Of a stretch of DNA of 64,000 nucleotides, positions 29,090 through 39,321 are shown in pieces. The position numbers were made by a program, and so were the translations under genes. The stretch covers positions 620,001 to 684,000 of the forward strand of contig CAJIYP010000003.1 of assembly GCA_905181705.1 (NCBI GenBank). The letters are read 5' to 3'. Under the pieces are notes generated by a model that did not search any database, had not been told where the DNA came from, and worked only from the letters and a program-made list of their open reading frames with translations. Position 1 is the stretch's first letter. Each line of letters opens with the position of its first letter. Origin of the DNA: Cryomorphaceae bacterium BACL29 MAG-121220-bin8 (GTDB lineage Bacteria > Bacteroidota > Bacteroidia > Flavobacteriales > Flavobacteriaceae).

Positions 29090-30868
29090 CTAACCCTCGC
29101 AACTTTCGCACTCTTTCTTTTGTTTGAACTTTTGTGCTGCATTCATACTATGTTGGTAATACAAAGATTTCAGCCCTAACTTCCAAGCAGTAATATGAAT
29201 TTTATTGATCTCCTTAGTTGGTGTATCTGGGTGCACAATGATATTTAGGGATTGACCTTGGTCTATATGGTTTTGTCTGTTGGCAGCCTGGTATATAATC
29301 ACTAACTGATCTATCTCAGAATATGTTTTGAATATATCTTTTTCATTTTCAGATAGGAAATCAAGATGTTGAACAGAGCCATCTCTGTCTCTAATATCTC
29401 TCCAAACTTCAGGTGTATCCATTCCTTTTTCTTTTAAAAGCTTTATCAAAAAAGGATTTTTAATTGTAGTTTTTATTTTCGCAATATCTTTGACATAAAT
29501 ATTAGACCATATAGGTTCTATCCCTTGAGATACTTGCCCTAGTATAAAAGCAGATGAAGTGGTTGGCGCTATAGCATTCAGAGTTGTATTCCTTCTGCCG
29601 TACCCTTTCAACACCTCTGGTTCCCCAAATTTTTGTGCCAAATGTTCAGAAGCTTTATAAGAAGACTCTTTTAGAGTTTTAAAAACTTCACTATTTAAAT
29701 CGTACGCTTTTTGACTATCAAACGGTAGCATTTTAGACTGTAGTAAAGAGTGCCACCCAAGAGTTCCCATTCCTAATGCTCTGTTTTCTTTTGCAAAATT
29801 ATATGCTCTTTCCATAAATAGAAATGTTTGTCGATCTTCTCTATCAGGAGAATTCTTATACGACTCTAATTTTTCTAAAAATTCTGTAATTACTGCATCC
29901 AAAAAATAAATCATGGTTTCAACCGCATCTGTATCTTTCCATTTATCATAATGCAATAAATTAATACTCGACAAAACACAAACAAAAGACCAGTCATGAT
30001 TGGAGGGCAACATTATTTCTGTACATAAGTTACTTGCATAGATTGGCAACTTTTTGTCTTTGTAAACATCAGGAGCACCATTGTTTGCATTATCTGTAAA
30101 GAAAATGTAAGGATACCCCATTTCTCCACGACTTTGTAAAACTTTAGCCCAAACTGTTCTTTTTTCAACATCACCATCAATCATGTCTTGCATCCAATCA
30201 TTAGTTACAGTAACTCCATGAGTTAACTCTTGAATTGGATTACCTTCTGACCCTATTTCTAGGAATTCCATAATATCTGGATGATCAATTGGTAAATAAG
30301 GAGAAAAGCGACCTCTTCTAACTGAACCTTGACTTACAACATCTACCATAGATTCAAAAAGCCTCATGATATGAACAGCTCCAGAAGCTTCTCCATTGTT
30401 TTTTATTGCTGCTCCTCGAGGCCTAATTTTACCGAAATAACCAGAAGTTCCTCCTCCTAATTTAGACATCATACCCACTTCAGATTGGGTGTATAAAATA
30501 TTCCCTATATCGTCATCTATATGAGAACCAAAACAGCTGATTGGTAAACCACGTTCTTTTCCAAAGTTTGACCAAACAGGAGATGCCAATGAATAATACC
30601 CTTCTGACATGTAATAATAAAATTTGTCTGCAAAACCTGGCATTTGTAGGATTTCTTCTGCTCGTTTTGCAATATTAGCAATGCGTTCTTCTGCACATAA
30701 CCCCTCTCCTAAATAACCAGCAGCCAAAAATTTTCTACTGTTTTCGTTCAGCCACTCAAATGGTTTTTCAGAACTAAGATTCATTTTCCGGTTTGATTTT
30801 TCTCTGACTTGATTTAAATCTTGGAATGAATTTGTTTGTTTTGGTTCTGCTGTTGTTTTTGTCTGCAT
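29090..30868 (-). CDS. nrdA: Ribonucleoside-diphosphate reductase alpha subunit (class I, no N-terminal ATP-cone)
   Basis: PISCFGSHIDDDIGNI, RRGRFSPYLPIDHPDI, NLCTEI, C-terminal CESCEG redox Cys pair; 592 aa starting directly with the catalytic domain. Confidence 0.95.
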   Translation of the reverse strand: MQTKTTAEPKQTNSFQDLNQVREKSNRKMNLSSEKPFEWLNENSRKFLAAGYLGEGLCAEERIANIAKRAEEILQMPGFADKFYYYMSEGYYSLASPVWSNFGKERGLPISCFGSHIDDDIGNILYTQSEVGMMSKLGGGTSGYFGKIRPRGAAIKNNGEASGAVHIMRLFESMVDVVSQGSVRRGRFSPYLPIDHPDIMEFLEIGSEGNPIQELTHGVTVTNDWMQDMIDGDVEKRTVWAKVLQSRGEMGYPYIFFTDNANNGAPDVYKDKKLPIYASNLCTEIMLPSNHDWSFVCVLSSINLLHYDKWKDTDAVETMIYFLDAVITEFLEKLESYKNSPDREDRQTFLFMERAYNFAKENRALGMGTLGWHSLLQSKMLPFDSQKAYDLNSEVFKTLKESSYKASEHLAQKFGEPEVLKGYGRRNTTLNAIAPTTSSAFILGQVSQGIEPIWSNIYVKDIAKIKTTIKNPFLIKLLKEKGMDTPEVWRDIRDRDGSVQHLDFLSENEKDIFKTYSEIDQLVIIYQAANRQNHIDQGQSLNIIVHPDTPTKEINKIHITAWKLGLKSLYYQHSMNAAQKFKQKKECESCEG

Positions 30869-30871
30869 TTT

Positions 30872-32155
30872 TTAAAATAGATCATCATTTGTTATACTTT
30901 GGCTTCTTTTACTATAATTGATAGATCTTTTTACAAAAAAATCTCCATGTTTGGTTCCTATAATTTCATCATCAAACCATTCTGTTTCTGAGACTAAATT
31001 TTGATCTATCTCGAACACCTTATCTATTCCGATGCTTTCCAAAGAATTATTAAATCTATTTTTTAAAAATTCATTAATTACAGCTTTTGGTAAAAAGTCT
31101 AGTTCCCCATTTTCGAAAATCCAATCAACAACATCTTGCTCTGCTTCAAAAGCTTGTTTACACAAGTTCTGAATATCCTTGTGATATTCTGAAGTAAACC
31201 ATTCAGGGTGTTCTTTCTGAAGAATTTTAATCAAATCAATTCCAAAGTCTCCATGAATTTGTTCTTCTTTAGAAGTTGCCTCTACGACATTGGAAATGCC
31301 TTTCAACATGTTTTTATGCTTGTTGAAAGCCATAATAATTAAGAATTGAGAAAATAGAGAAACATGTTCAATGAATAATGAAAACAAAAGAATGGATTCA
31401 GCATATTCTTTATCATTATCACTTTTTGAATTTTTAAGTGCAGTTTCTAAATACCGAACCCTTTTCATTATACTTGGTTTCTTTTTAAGTTCCTTGAATT
31501 CTGAGTTCAATCCTAGTATCTCTAATAAATGAGAATAGGCATCCGCATGGCGAACCTCACTTTCTGCAAATGTTGAACCTACCGATCCAATCTCTGGTTT
31601 CGGAATTCTATGATATAAATCTCCCCAAAAAGACTTTACAGCCACTTCTATTTGGGAAATTGCCAACATGGTATTTTTAATTGCACTTCTTTCACAATCA
31701 GACAAACGGGATTTAAAATCTTGAATATCACTTGTGAAATTAAATTCAGAATGAATCCAATAAGAATGTCTTATAGCCGGAACATATTCATAAAGATGAG
31801 GATATTCGTAAGGTTTTAAATTAATTCGTTTTTCAAAAATATCAGACTCTCTTTTTTGACTTCTTTTGTTACGATATAAAATATAAGCTTTTGCCGCTTC
31901 TGGAAACTTACTTTCCATTAGTTGTGTCTCTACAATATCTTGAACCTCTTCTATTGTTGGGATGTATTCTTGATGCTCATTTTTTCGATCTATCAATTTT
32001 TTATAAACTGATAATGCTACATCTTGTGCATTTTGGTTAGTGCCCACCTCAACTGCAACCATTGCTTTATGAATAGCCTCTGTAATTTTATCTAAGTGAA
32101 AATCTTTGGTGGTAAAATCTCTCTTAATTATTTGGTCTATCTTCATAAGGTTCAA
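30872..32155 (-). CDS. nrdB: Ribonucleotide-diphosphate reductase beta subunit with N-terminal ATP-cone
   Basis: N-terminal IIKRDFTTKDFHLDKITEAIHKAMVAVE...YIPTIEEVQDIVETQLMES...AKAYILYRNKR ATP-cone pattern; ferritin-like helices AESEVRHADAYSHLLE and EEQIHGDFG. Confidence 0.93.
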   Translation of the reverse strand: MNLMKIDQIIKRDFTTKDFHLDKITEAIHKAMVAVEVGTNQNAQDVALSVYKKLIDRKNEHQEYIPTIEEVQDIVETQLMESKFPEAAKAYILYRNKRSQKRESDIFEKRINLKPYEYPHLYEYVPAIRHSYWIHSEFNFTSDIQDFKSRLSDCERSAIKNTMLAISQIEVAVKSFWGDLYHRIPKPEIGSVGSTFAESEVRHADAYSHLLEILGLNSEFKELKKKPSIMKRVRYLETALKNSKSDNDKEYAESILLFSLFIEHVSLFSQFLIIMAFNKHKNMLKGISNVVEATSKEEQIHGDFGIDLIKILQKEHPEWFTSEYHKDIQNLCKQAFEAEQDVVDWIFENGELDFLPKAVINEFLKNRFNNSLESIGIDKVFEIDQNLVSETEWFDDEIIGTKHGDFFVKRSINYSKRSQSITNDDLF

Positions 32156-32810
32156 AATTATTTTAATTCTATTGCGTACTAGTAAATATCTAATTTATTT
32201 CACCTGTTTTAAATGGTGACTATATAAGTTTTTAACAAAATTCTCAACACAAAATTTTTCATTTTTTCAATTATTTACAGAGTATTTGAGACGAAATTCA
32301 ATGCTTTTAAAAAAAAATTATTTTTTCAAAAAAAATTTAAATTAAATATCAAGCAAGCAAAAAAAGAGAATTATTTGTTCAGTACTTTAATTTTTCAAAG
32401 CTTTACCTGCTAATTCTTTTCAAACAAAGACTCCAATTTCGATTTGCATTCAACTAAGTCTAACCTCGCAACACATTATCAATAATTGATTTAATTATTG
32501 TAGTTGTTTTGTTTACAATTCTAATTATTCCAATCCATTTTTTGTCAACTTTAAATCTATTCCTTTTTTATTGTAAAATTGGTTCAGCAGCTGGCATTGA
32601 AAAAATTAGTAGTTGTTATTAGATATTGTTTTAACAAAGATTCTAAATTGTTTCCATAAATAAAAGCGGTAATTATTCACAATGAGGGTGAGTTCTTAAC
32701 AATTTGATTGTTTAAAAATTTTGTATTTTATTAATGTTTTAAACTAAATTGCTGGTAACTAATAATTTATATTTTTTTTATTTAAAAAATATAAATATTG
32801 TCTTTTTTGG

Positions 32811-33383
32811 TTAAACTTTTTTTATTTTTTTTGACACTTTTTCGAGCTCCAAATACCACGGGTTTCCAAATCTTCTAATCAATGCTTCTTTTACAAATTC
32901 GAATAACGGTTTTTGTAGTTCTTTTCCTAAACTACAAGCATCTGAACAAATACTCCATTCGTGATAATTTACAGCTGTAAAACTTGAGTAATTCTTAACT
33001 CTTATTGGATATAGGTGACATGATAAAGGTTTATTAAATTCAATTTCTCCATTATTATATGCTTTTTCAATACTACATTCCACAGATCCATTAGAATCAT
33101 AATGTACATAAACACATTCTTTGCCATTAACTAGGGGAGTTTCTATCCCCCCTTGCTTATCATAAATATACTTGCCAATTTCTTTAACTATTTTTTTTCC
33201 ATTATCTGACAAGTATGGTTCTATTTTTTTAAAGTTTTTTTCTATTAATTCTGCTTCATTTTTTTCAAGGGGAGCTCCGGCAACACCCTCAACACAGCAT
33301 GCTCCTTTACAAGCAGATATATTGCAATGAAAATTGTTCTTTATAATCTCTTCAGAAACTAAAGTTTCACCTATTTTAAACAT
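32811..33383 (-). CDS. DUF3109 family Cys-rich protein
   Basis: FHCNISACKGACCVEGVAGAPL and LSCHLYPIR cysteine motifs. Confidence 0.85.
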   Translation of the reverse strand: MFKIGETLVSEEIIKNNFHCNISACKGACCVEGVAGAPLEKNEAELIEKNFKKIEPYLSDNGKKIVKEIGKYIYDKQGGIETPLVNGKECVYVHYDSNGSVECSIEKAYNNGEIEFNKPLSCHLYPIRVKNYSSFTAVNYHEWSICSDACSLGKELQKPLFEFVKEALIRRFGNPWYLELEKVSKKIKKV

Positions 33384-33458
33384 CCAATGAAAATAATAAA
33401 TAATAATTCATTTTATTCTAATATAAATTATATTTACAATTGAACCAGAAATGAAAAA

Positions 33459-34037
33459 ATGGATTTAAACTTTAAAGAAATTTTTGCGGCTTTTATGATT
33501 CTATTTGCTGTTATTGATATTGTAGGCAATATCCCTATTATTATAGATTTGAGAAAAAAAGTTGGCCATATTCAAAGTGAAAAAGCCTCATTAATTTCTG
33601 GAATAATTATGATTTTGTTTCTATTTATTGGAGAAAACATTTTATCATTAATTGGTATTGATGTAAATTCTTTTGCGGTTGCAGGTTCATTTGTTTTATT
33701 TTTTATAGCTCTTGAAATGGTTTTAGGGATAACCCTTTACAAAGAAGAGGAAAGCACAAATTTGACTGCCTCAGTATTTCCACTAGCTTTCCCTCTTATT
33801 GCGGGTCCCGGAAGTTTAACGACTTTGCTATCTATTAAAGCTGAGTATGCAACTCCTAATATTATAATAGCTATTATAATCAACGTGATATTCATCTATA
33901 TTGTTTTAAAAACCTCAAAAAAAATAGAAAATATTATAGGCCAAAACGGTATTCAAATTACTAGAAAAGTGTTTGGAGTGGTTTTATTGGCAATAGCGGT
34001 AAAGTTATTTACCAGTAATATTCAAGGTTTATTTTAG
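33459..34037 (+). CDS. MarC family integral membrane protein
   Basis: FAAFMILFAVIDIVGNIPIIIDL and FPLAFPLIAGPGSLTTLL. Confidence 0.9.
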   Translation: MDLNFKEIFAAFMILFAVIDIVGNIPIIIDLRKKVGHIQSEKASLISGIIMILFLFIGENILSLIGIDVNSFAVAGSFVLFFIALEMVLGITLYKEEESTNLTASVFPLAFPLIAGPGSLTTLLSIKAEYATPNIIIAIIINVIFIYIVLKTSKKIENIIGQNGIQITRKVFGVVLLAIAVKLFTSNIQGLF

Positions 34038-34240
34038 TGCTTATGAGAAACTATATATTTTTAGGAATTGCTACAGTTTTATTGGGATTTAATATTTATC
34101 AATTAGACCTTGATAACCTTTTTAGTGAGGATGGTAAAGTAGCTGTAATTGGAGTTTTAGGTTGCTTGGTTGCAATTGTTCTTTTACTGATTCTTCACAG
34201 TTCCAATAAAATAAAAAATAAATTAGAAAACAAAGACTAA
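34037..34240 (+). CDS. Small membrane protein (67 aa or shorter; GTG or ATG at 34043)
   Basis: Two TM segments; follows marC-like gene. Confidence 0.6.
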   Translation: MLMRNYIFLGIATVLLGFNIYQLDLDNLFSEDGKVAVIGVLGCLVAIVLLLILHSSNKIKNKLENKD

Positions 34241-34662
34241 AGGTTTGCAATTAGAGAGATTTCTAATCCAGCCTTTTTTAAAAATTCTATTCCAGATTTA
34301 TCTTTATATTCTTTATGATAGACTAATCTTTTAATGCCTGATTGAAAAATTAGTTTACTGCATTCTTTACAAGGAGATAATGTAATATATAGGGTAGCAC
34401 CTTCGCTTGATTGAGTAGATGCAGAAACTTTCATTATAGCATTTGCTTCGGCATGAAGAACATACCATTTAGTATAGTTTTCATCATCTTCACACGCATT
34501 ATCAAAACCTGTTGGTGTCCCGTTAAATCCATCGGAAATAATCATTCTATTTTTGACAATTAAAGCCCCTACTTGTCTTCTTTTACAATGAGATAATTTT
34601 GCCCACTCTAAAGCCATTTTTAAATATGCAATATCATATTTTCTTTGCTTGACTAAATCCAT
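34237..34662 (-). CDS. comEB: dCMP deaminase family protein
   Basis: HAEANAIMK and SPCKECSKLI zinc motifs; GALIVKNRMIISDGFNGTPTGFDN. Confidence 0.9.
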   Translation of the reverse strand: MDLVKQRKYDIAYLKMALEWAKLSHCKRRQVGALIVKNRMIISDGFNGTPTGFDNACEDDENYTKWYVLHAEANAIMKVSASTQSSEGATLYITLSPCKECSKLIFQSGIKRLVYHKEYKDKSGIEFLKKAGLEISLIANL

Positions 34663-34663
34663 A

Positions 34664-35248
34664 TTAAATCATTTCGTAAATCAAATTTAAAGATAATAGT
34701 ATTATAATAACTGACACTAGCTTTGCTTGAAATAGATGGGATATCTTACTTTCTATTAATAAATTAATTTGGATTGAAATTGTGTTTATAATTAATATAA
34801 CAAAAACTATAATTAATTGAGACATTTCAACCCCTACGGCAAAACCTATTAAAGGAATTGCTTTTAAATCCAAAGAATCTGTTAGCATTTCAAAATAATT
34901 TCCAAATCCAAAACCGTGTATTAGTCCGAAAAATATTGAGAATATATATTCAAAAAAACTATTCTGATTCTTTTTATAAAATATTATATTATGTAAAGCT
35001 GTTAAAATTATTGTTGAAGGGATTAAAAACTCTATAAGTTTAGGCGGAGGATTAACTATATTAGAGGTTGATAATATTAATGACAAAGTATGTCCAAATG
35101 TAAAAAAAGTTACAACCCAAAAAACTGTTTTAATATCTTTAAAAGTATAAACTATTGTTAGGGCGCAAAAAAAAAGTAAATGATCAATAGCTGACCAATC
35201 TAACACATGGAGAAACCCCGTTTCAAAGTAAAAAAGTAAGTCATTCAT
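34664..35248 (-). CDS. HupE/UreJ family membrane protein
   Basis: GFLHVLDWSAIDHLLF, GHTLSL, GLIHGFGFG His-rich TM motifs. Confidence 0.85.
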   Translation of the reverse strand: MNDLLFYFETGFLHVLDWSAIDHLLFFCALTIVYTFKDIKTVFWVVTFFTFGHTLSLILSTSNIVNPPPKLIEFLIPSTIILTALHNIIFYKKNQNSFFEYIFSIFFGLIHGFGFGNYFEMLTDSLDLKAIPLIGFAVGVEMSQLIIVFVILIINTISIQINLLIESKISHLFQAKLVSVIIILLSLNLIYEMI

Positions 35249-35286
35249 CCCAAAGATTATTTTAAATAAAGCTACAAAAAGTGATT

Positions 35287-36006
35287 CTAAAAGCCTCTTT
35301 CTGACTTAATTCTTTCGTATGCTTCTTGAATTTTTTGAAATTTCTCTTGGGCTGATTTTACATAAGCTTCCCCAAGATGTTGAACTTTGTCTGGATGATG
35401 TTTTTTAGCTAAATCACGATAAGCTCTTTTTATTTTTTGATCCGAAGCTGACTTGTCTATCTCTAATATTTTATATGCCCCTCCTACTTGATCAACAAAC
35501 ATTGCCTTAATACTTTCAAAATCTGCATTGGATAATTTTAAAAGACTGGAGAGCTGTAAGAGTTTTTTTAGTTCAGAAGAGGATACATTTCCATCTGCTT
35601 TTGCTATTCCAAATAAAAAGTGTATGACCTGTAATCTGCTTTCGTAGTTTAAAACTGAATTAAAAAGTTTACTAATATTTAAAGAAGAAATTCCTTTTTT
35701 GTTAATATTATCGTTAAATATTTTAAATGTAGTGTTTGCTCTTTCCTTTCCATAAGCTGACACAAAATAACTTCTAACATAATCCAATTCTTGCTTGGAA
35801 ACTGTTCCGTCAGCCTTAATCACCAAAGAAGCTAAAGCCAGTAGATTTAATTCAAAATCTTGAGAAGATATGTTTCTAATGTTTTGGCGTTTAAATTTAT
35901 TTTTAGAACTAGAGCCTTCAATTAGTCCTCCTAAAAAATAACCAAAAAGTGCACCAGGAAATCTAAAAAATGTATAACCTAAAACAACCAGTATCCATTT
36001 TGACAT
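35287..36006 (-). CDS. TerB/DjlA-like co-chaperone with C-terminal J domain
   Basis: TerB-like [14 protein letters not shown] and [16 protein letters not shown]-domain [31 protein letters not shown]. Confidence 0.88.
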   Translation of the reverse strand: MSKWILVVLGYTFFRFPGALFGYFLGGLIEGSSSKNKFKRQNIRNISSQDFELNLLALASLVIKADGTVSKQELDYVRSYFVSAYGKERANTTFKIFNDNINKKGISSLNISKLFNSVLNYESRLQVIHFLFGIAKADGNVSSSELKKLLQLSSLLKLSNADFESIKAMFVDQVGGAYKILEIDKSASDQKIKRAYRDLAKKHHPDKVQHLGEAYVKSAQEKFQKIQEAYERIKSERGF

Positions 36007-36097
36007 ATGTAAAATTATTTAACAAAAATACAAAGCTGCTTTTAAACATGTTCTTTTTATTGGATGTTTATTATCTTTACATTAAAATATAAATTAT

Positions 36098-36508
36098 ATG
36101 TACCCATTAGAAATTGTTGCTCCAATGAAAGAAGAGTTGACTTCAGTTGGTTTTAAAGACTTGACTTCTTCAGATGAAGTGAATAAATGTATAGCTAATA
36201 GTCAAACAGCGGTTTTAATTGTTAATTCTGTTTGTGGTTGTGCTGCTGCTAATGCGAGACCAGGAGTTAAAGATTCTTTAACTAATGCTAAAGTTCCTGA
36301 TGAACTATTAACTGTCTTTGCTGGAGTTGATAAAGAAGCTACAAACGCTGCAAGAGATCTTATGATTCCTTTTCCACCTTCATCTCCTTGCATTGCAATT
36401 TTTAAAAATGGGGAGCTAGTTCACATGCTAGAAAGACATCATATTGAAGGGAGATCTTCTTCTATAATTAGTGAAAATCTAAAACAGGCATATAACGATT
36501 ATTGTTAG
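36098..36508 (+). CDS. BrxA/BrxB family bacilliredoxin
   Basis: VNSVCGCAAANARPGVKDSL CGC motif. Confidence 0.9.
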   Translation: MYPLEIVAPMKEELTSVGFKDLTSSDEVNKCIANSQTAVLIVNSVCGCAAANARPGVKDSLTNAKVPDELLTVFAGVDKEATNAARDLMIPFPPSSPCIAIFKNGELVHMLERHHIEGRSSSIISENLKQAYNDYC

Positions 36509-36528
36509 CCGTTTGTAATTTTAAAAAT

Positions 36529-37989
36529 TCATCTCTTTGATATAGGAAAAGAAATTAAAAATGATGTTCCTGAATTAATCGTAGATATAAATGATATATT
36601 TCCACCATAAGAACTAACTAGATTTTTCACCATACCTAATCCAAGCCCCATCCCGCTTGATTTTGTTGTGAATTTTGGTTCAAATATTTTGGTTCTAATT
36701 TCCTCTGGAATACCTACTCCGTTATCTATAACATCAATCAATACATTTTTATTCTTCTTTTTTATGTTAACTTGAATTATTGGGTTTTCTAATAAGTCAC
36801 AGGCTTCAAGTGCATTCTTAATTAAATTTGTTATAATTCTTACCATCTGAGTTCTATCAATATTAACCTCAATTATTTTATCTTCAAATTTAAAATTTAT
36901 ATGTTTTTCTTTAAAAATTTTAAGTGCTAGTCTAGTTGTCTCAATTATATTTATTTTTCCTCCTTCTTGAGCTGGCATTTCTGCAAAATTAGAAAATGCA
37001 GAGGCAATAGTACTCATAGTGTCTATTTGTTGTATTAAAGTCTTAGAAAATTCATCTAATTTTTTATCAATTTCAATATCATTAATATCAAAATTCCTTT
37101 GAAAACTTTGAACACTAAGTCTCATTGGAGTTAAAGGGTTTTTTATTTCATGCGCTACCTGCTTAGCCATTTCTCGCCAAGCTTGTTCCTTATTAGATTT
37201 AGATAATTTTTCGACACTTTCGTTCAACATTCCAACCATTTTATTGTACGACTCAACTAAAATATTTACCTCTTTACTCCTAGCCTTAATTTGAATTTTA
37301 CTATTTTTTTTATCAATTCTTGTGAGCTTTATTTTTTTTCCTATTTCTGAAAGTGACTTTGTTATGTATACCGAAATCAAATAAGAGAAAATGATTGCAA
37401 TAATTAAAATTAAAAAATATACCTCTCCAAAAATAATTATGAAAGAATCTAACTCATAAGTATTCAAAGTGTCATCATCATAATAAGGTAAGTTTAAAAT
37501 CCAAATTGGATTTGAAAAAGTATCTAAAACTAACGAATAAGAGGAGCGATATTGGATTCCACCAATATTTGTCTTTTCAATTATACTTAACTCTTTACTT
37601 TGATTCAATTTGATTAAAACTGAATCACTTATTTTATTATTAACAGAATCAATAATTGTGGAATTCAAAAGAGTTCCTTCTAAACTGTAGATGCTAAAAT
37701 TAACATTTTGAACATCTGCTATTTGAAATATTTTTTCTTTAAAAACAGAGTCTATTTCTTTCTTTTTTAAACCAAATGGGGTTTCTTGAAACACATAAGA
37801 AATGCTTCTTTGTAGTTGAGTTTTTTTCCTTTCTAATCTTTGCTCATGATACTTGTTTGACTGTTCTTTGTATTGAGGAATAGTTAAAAAAGCTATTCCT
37901 CCAAAGGCAATAACTACAAGACTAGTCATGGCAATAAAAATTCTAAACCTTATCGACAAGTGTCTTCTAAATTTGAGATTTTTAATCAT
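36529..37989 (-). CDS. HAMP-containing sensor histidine kinase
   Basis: Two TMs, HAMP, VAHEIKNPLTPMRLS H-box, DNGVGIPEE and GMGLGLGMVKNL ATPase boxes. Confidence 0.93.
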   Translation of the reverse strand: MIKNLKFRRHLSIRFRIFIAMTSLVVIAFGGIAFLTIPQYKEQSNKYHEQRLERKKTQLQRSISYVFQETPFGLKKKEIDSVFKEKIFQIADVQNVNFSIYSLEGTLLNSTIIDSVNNKISDSVLIKLNQSKELSIIEKTNIGGIQYRSSYSLVLDTFSNPIWILNLPYYDDDTLNTYELDSFIIIFGEVYFLILIIAIIFSYLISVYITKSLSEIGKKIKLTRIDKKNSKIQIKARSKEVNILVESYNKMVGMLNESVEKLSKSNKEQAWREMAKQVAHEIKNPLTPMRLSVQSFQRNFDINDIEIDKKLDEFSKTLIQQIDTMSTIASAFSNFAEMPAQEGGKINIIETTRLALKIFKEKHINFKFEDKIIEVNIDRTQMVRIITNLIKNALEACDLLENPIIQVNIKKKNKNVLIDVIDNGVGIPEEIRTKIFEPKFTTKSSGMGLGLGMVKNLVSSYGGNISFISTINSGTSFLISFPISKR

Positions 37990-37992
37990 TAA

Positions 37993-39306
37993 TTATTTAT
38001 TTACTACTCTTTCCCCCTTTTCTACACAATCACTTACTGAAAGTCCGTCAAAATAGTTGCCAATAATATGAAAATTACGATTTTTTTTCTGAAATAATTT
38101 TATGGATTTAGTTAAGTCTTCTTGATACATATTATATTGAGGAATACCTTTTTTCCACCTAAAATGATTTTTAAATATTAGTTTCCCGCTGTGCCCTATT
38201 AATTTTTCTAATTCCTTTAAAATGACTAACTCTAATTTTTCTTTTTGTATTTCGCAAAATTCTCTTTGTCTTTCTCCTCCTACTAGAACGGTAAATAGCT
38301 TACTATCACTAGGGGATACAAAATGAAATATTTCTGTACTAAACAATATTCCAAGAAAGCTTTTGTTGTCAGATGGCTTTGTTAATAGTCCGAAACCTTT
38401 TTTATAATTTTTAATATTTTTATTATAAAACCCAAAATGAAAAACATCAATTGGGTTATATTGAACTAATTCCAGGTTTTTAGAAAAAGTTTTATCCCAT
38501 ATAATTTTTTTTAAAGAGTACGATGGAATAGTACAGATGACTTTATTACACTCTATTTTTCTTAAACCATTAATGATAACATATCCATCACCTTTTTTAA
38601 GTATTTTTTCAACTCTATAATTTAATTTTATTTGGCTGCCTATTGAACTTGATATTTGATTTGTAAGCTGCATCAATCCACCACTAAAATTAAAAGATTT
38701 TATTTTTTTAATCCTAGTTCTATCTCTAAAAATTAAACCTCTAAATACACTTCCATATGATTGTTCTAAATTCCAAAACATTTTCAAGCTATGCTTTGCA
38801 CTCATTTTTTTTGTGTCTCCTGCATAAACACCTGTCAAGAAAGGTTCAATTAAATTGTCATGGAATTCCTTTCCAAATCGCCTGCTTACAAAATCAAAAA
38901 CATTAGTGTTTTTATTATGCTTCTTAACAAAAGGTTCCATTAGCAGTCTACATTTTGATGAAAAGGATAAAAGAGGACTCAAAACAAATTCCTTAATTGA
39001 CATTGGAATCTTAGTTATTCTTCCATTTTGAAATACAAAACGATTTTTGTTGCTAGATTCTATTGGAAACTTAATATTTTTCCAAAGCCCTAAATCTTTA
39101 ATAAGAGTTTCAATAGCTGGGTTATTTAATAATACGGTATTTGGACCATTTTCGCATGTAAAGCCTTTACTAATCTGAGTTTGAATTATCCCCCCAACCT
39201 TGTCGTTTTCTTCTAAAACAACAAAATCTTTATGTCTTTTAGATAAAAAATGAGCAGCACTTAATCCACAAATACCTGAACCAATAATAACTGTATCAAC
39301 TTTCAT
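37993..39306 (-). CDS. hemG: Protoporphyrinogen oxidase (HemG/HemY type)
   Basis: VIIGSGICGLSAAHFLSKR FAD motif, EENDKVGGIIQTQ, GVYAGD. Confidence 0.9.
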   Translation of the reverse strand: MKVDTVIIGSGICGLSAAHFLSKRHKDFVVLEENDKVGGIIQTQISKGFTCENGPNTVLLNNPAIETLIKDLGLWKNIKFPIESSNKNRFVFQNGRITKIPMSIKEFVLSPLLSFSSKCRLLMEPFVKKHNKNTNVFDFVSRRFGKEFHDNLIEPFLTGVYAGDTKKMSAKHSLKMFWNLEQSYGSVFRGLIFRDRTRIKKIKSFNFSGGLMQLTNQISSSIGSQIKLNYRVEKILKKGDGYVIINGLRKIECNKVICTIPSYSLKKIIWDKTFSKNLELVQYNPIDVFHFGFYNKNIKNYKKGFGLLTKPSDNKSFLGILFSTEIFHFVSPSDSKLFTVLVGGERQREFCEIQKEKLELVILKELEKLIGHSGKLIFKNHFRWKKGIPQYNMYQEDLTKSIKLFQKKNRNFHIIGNYFDGLSVSDCVEKGERVVNK

Positions 39307-39321
39307 AATAAGTTTGTTTGC

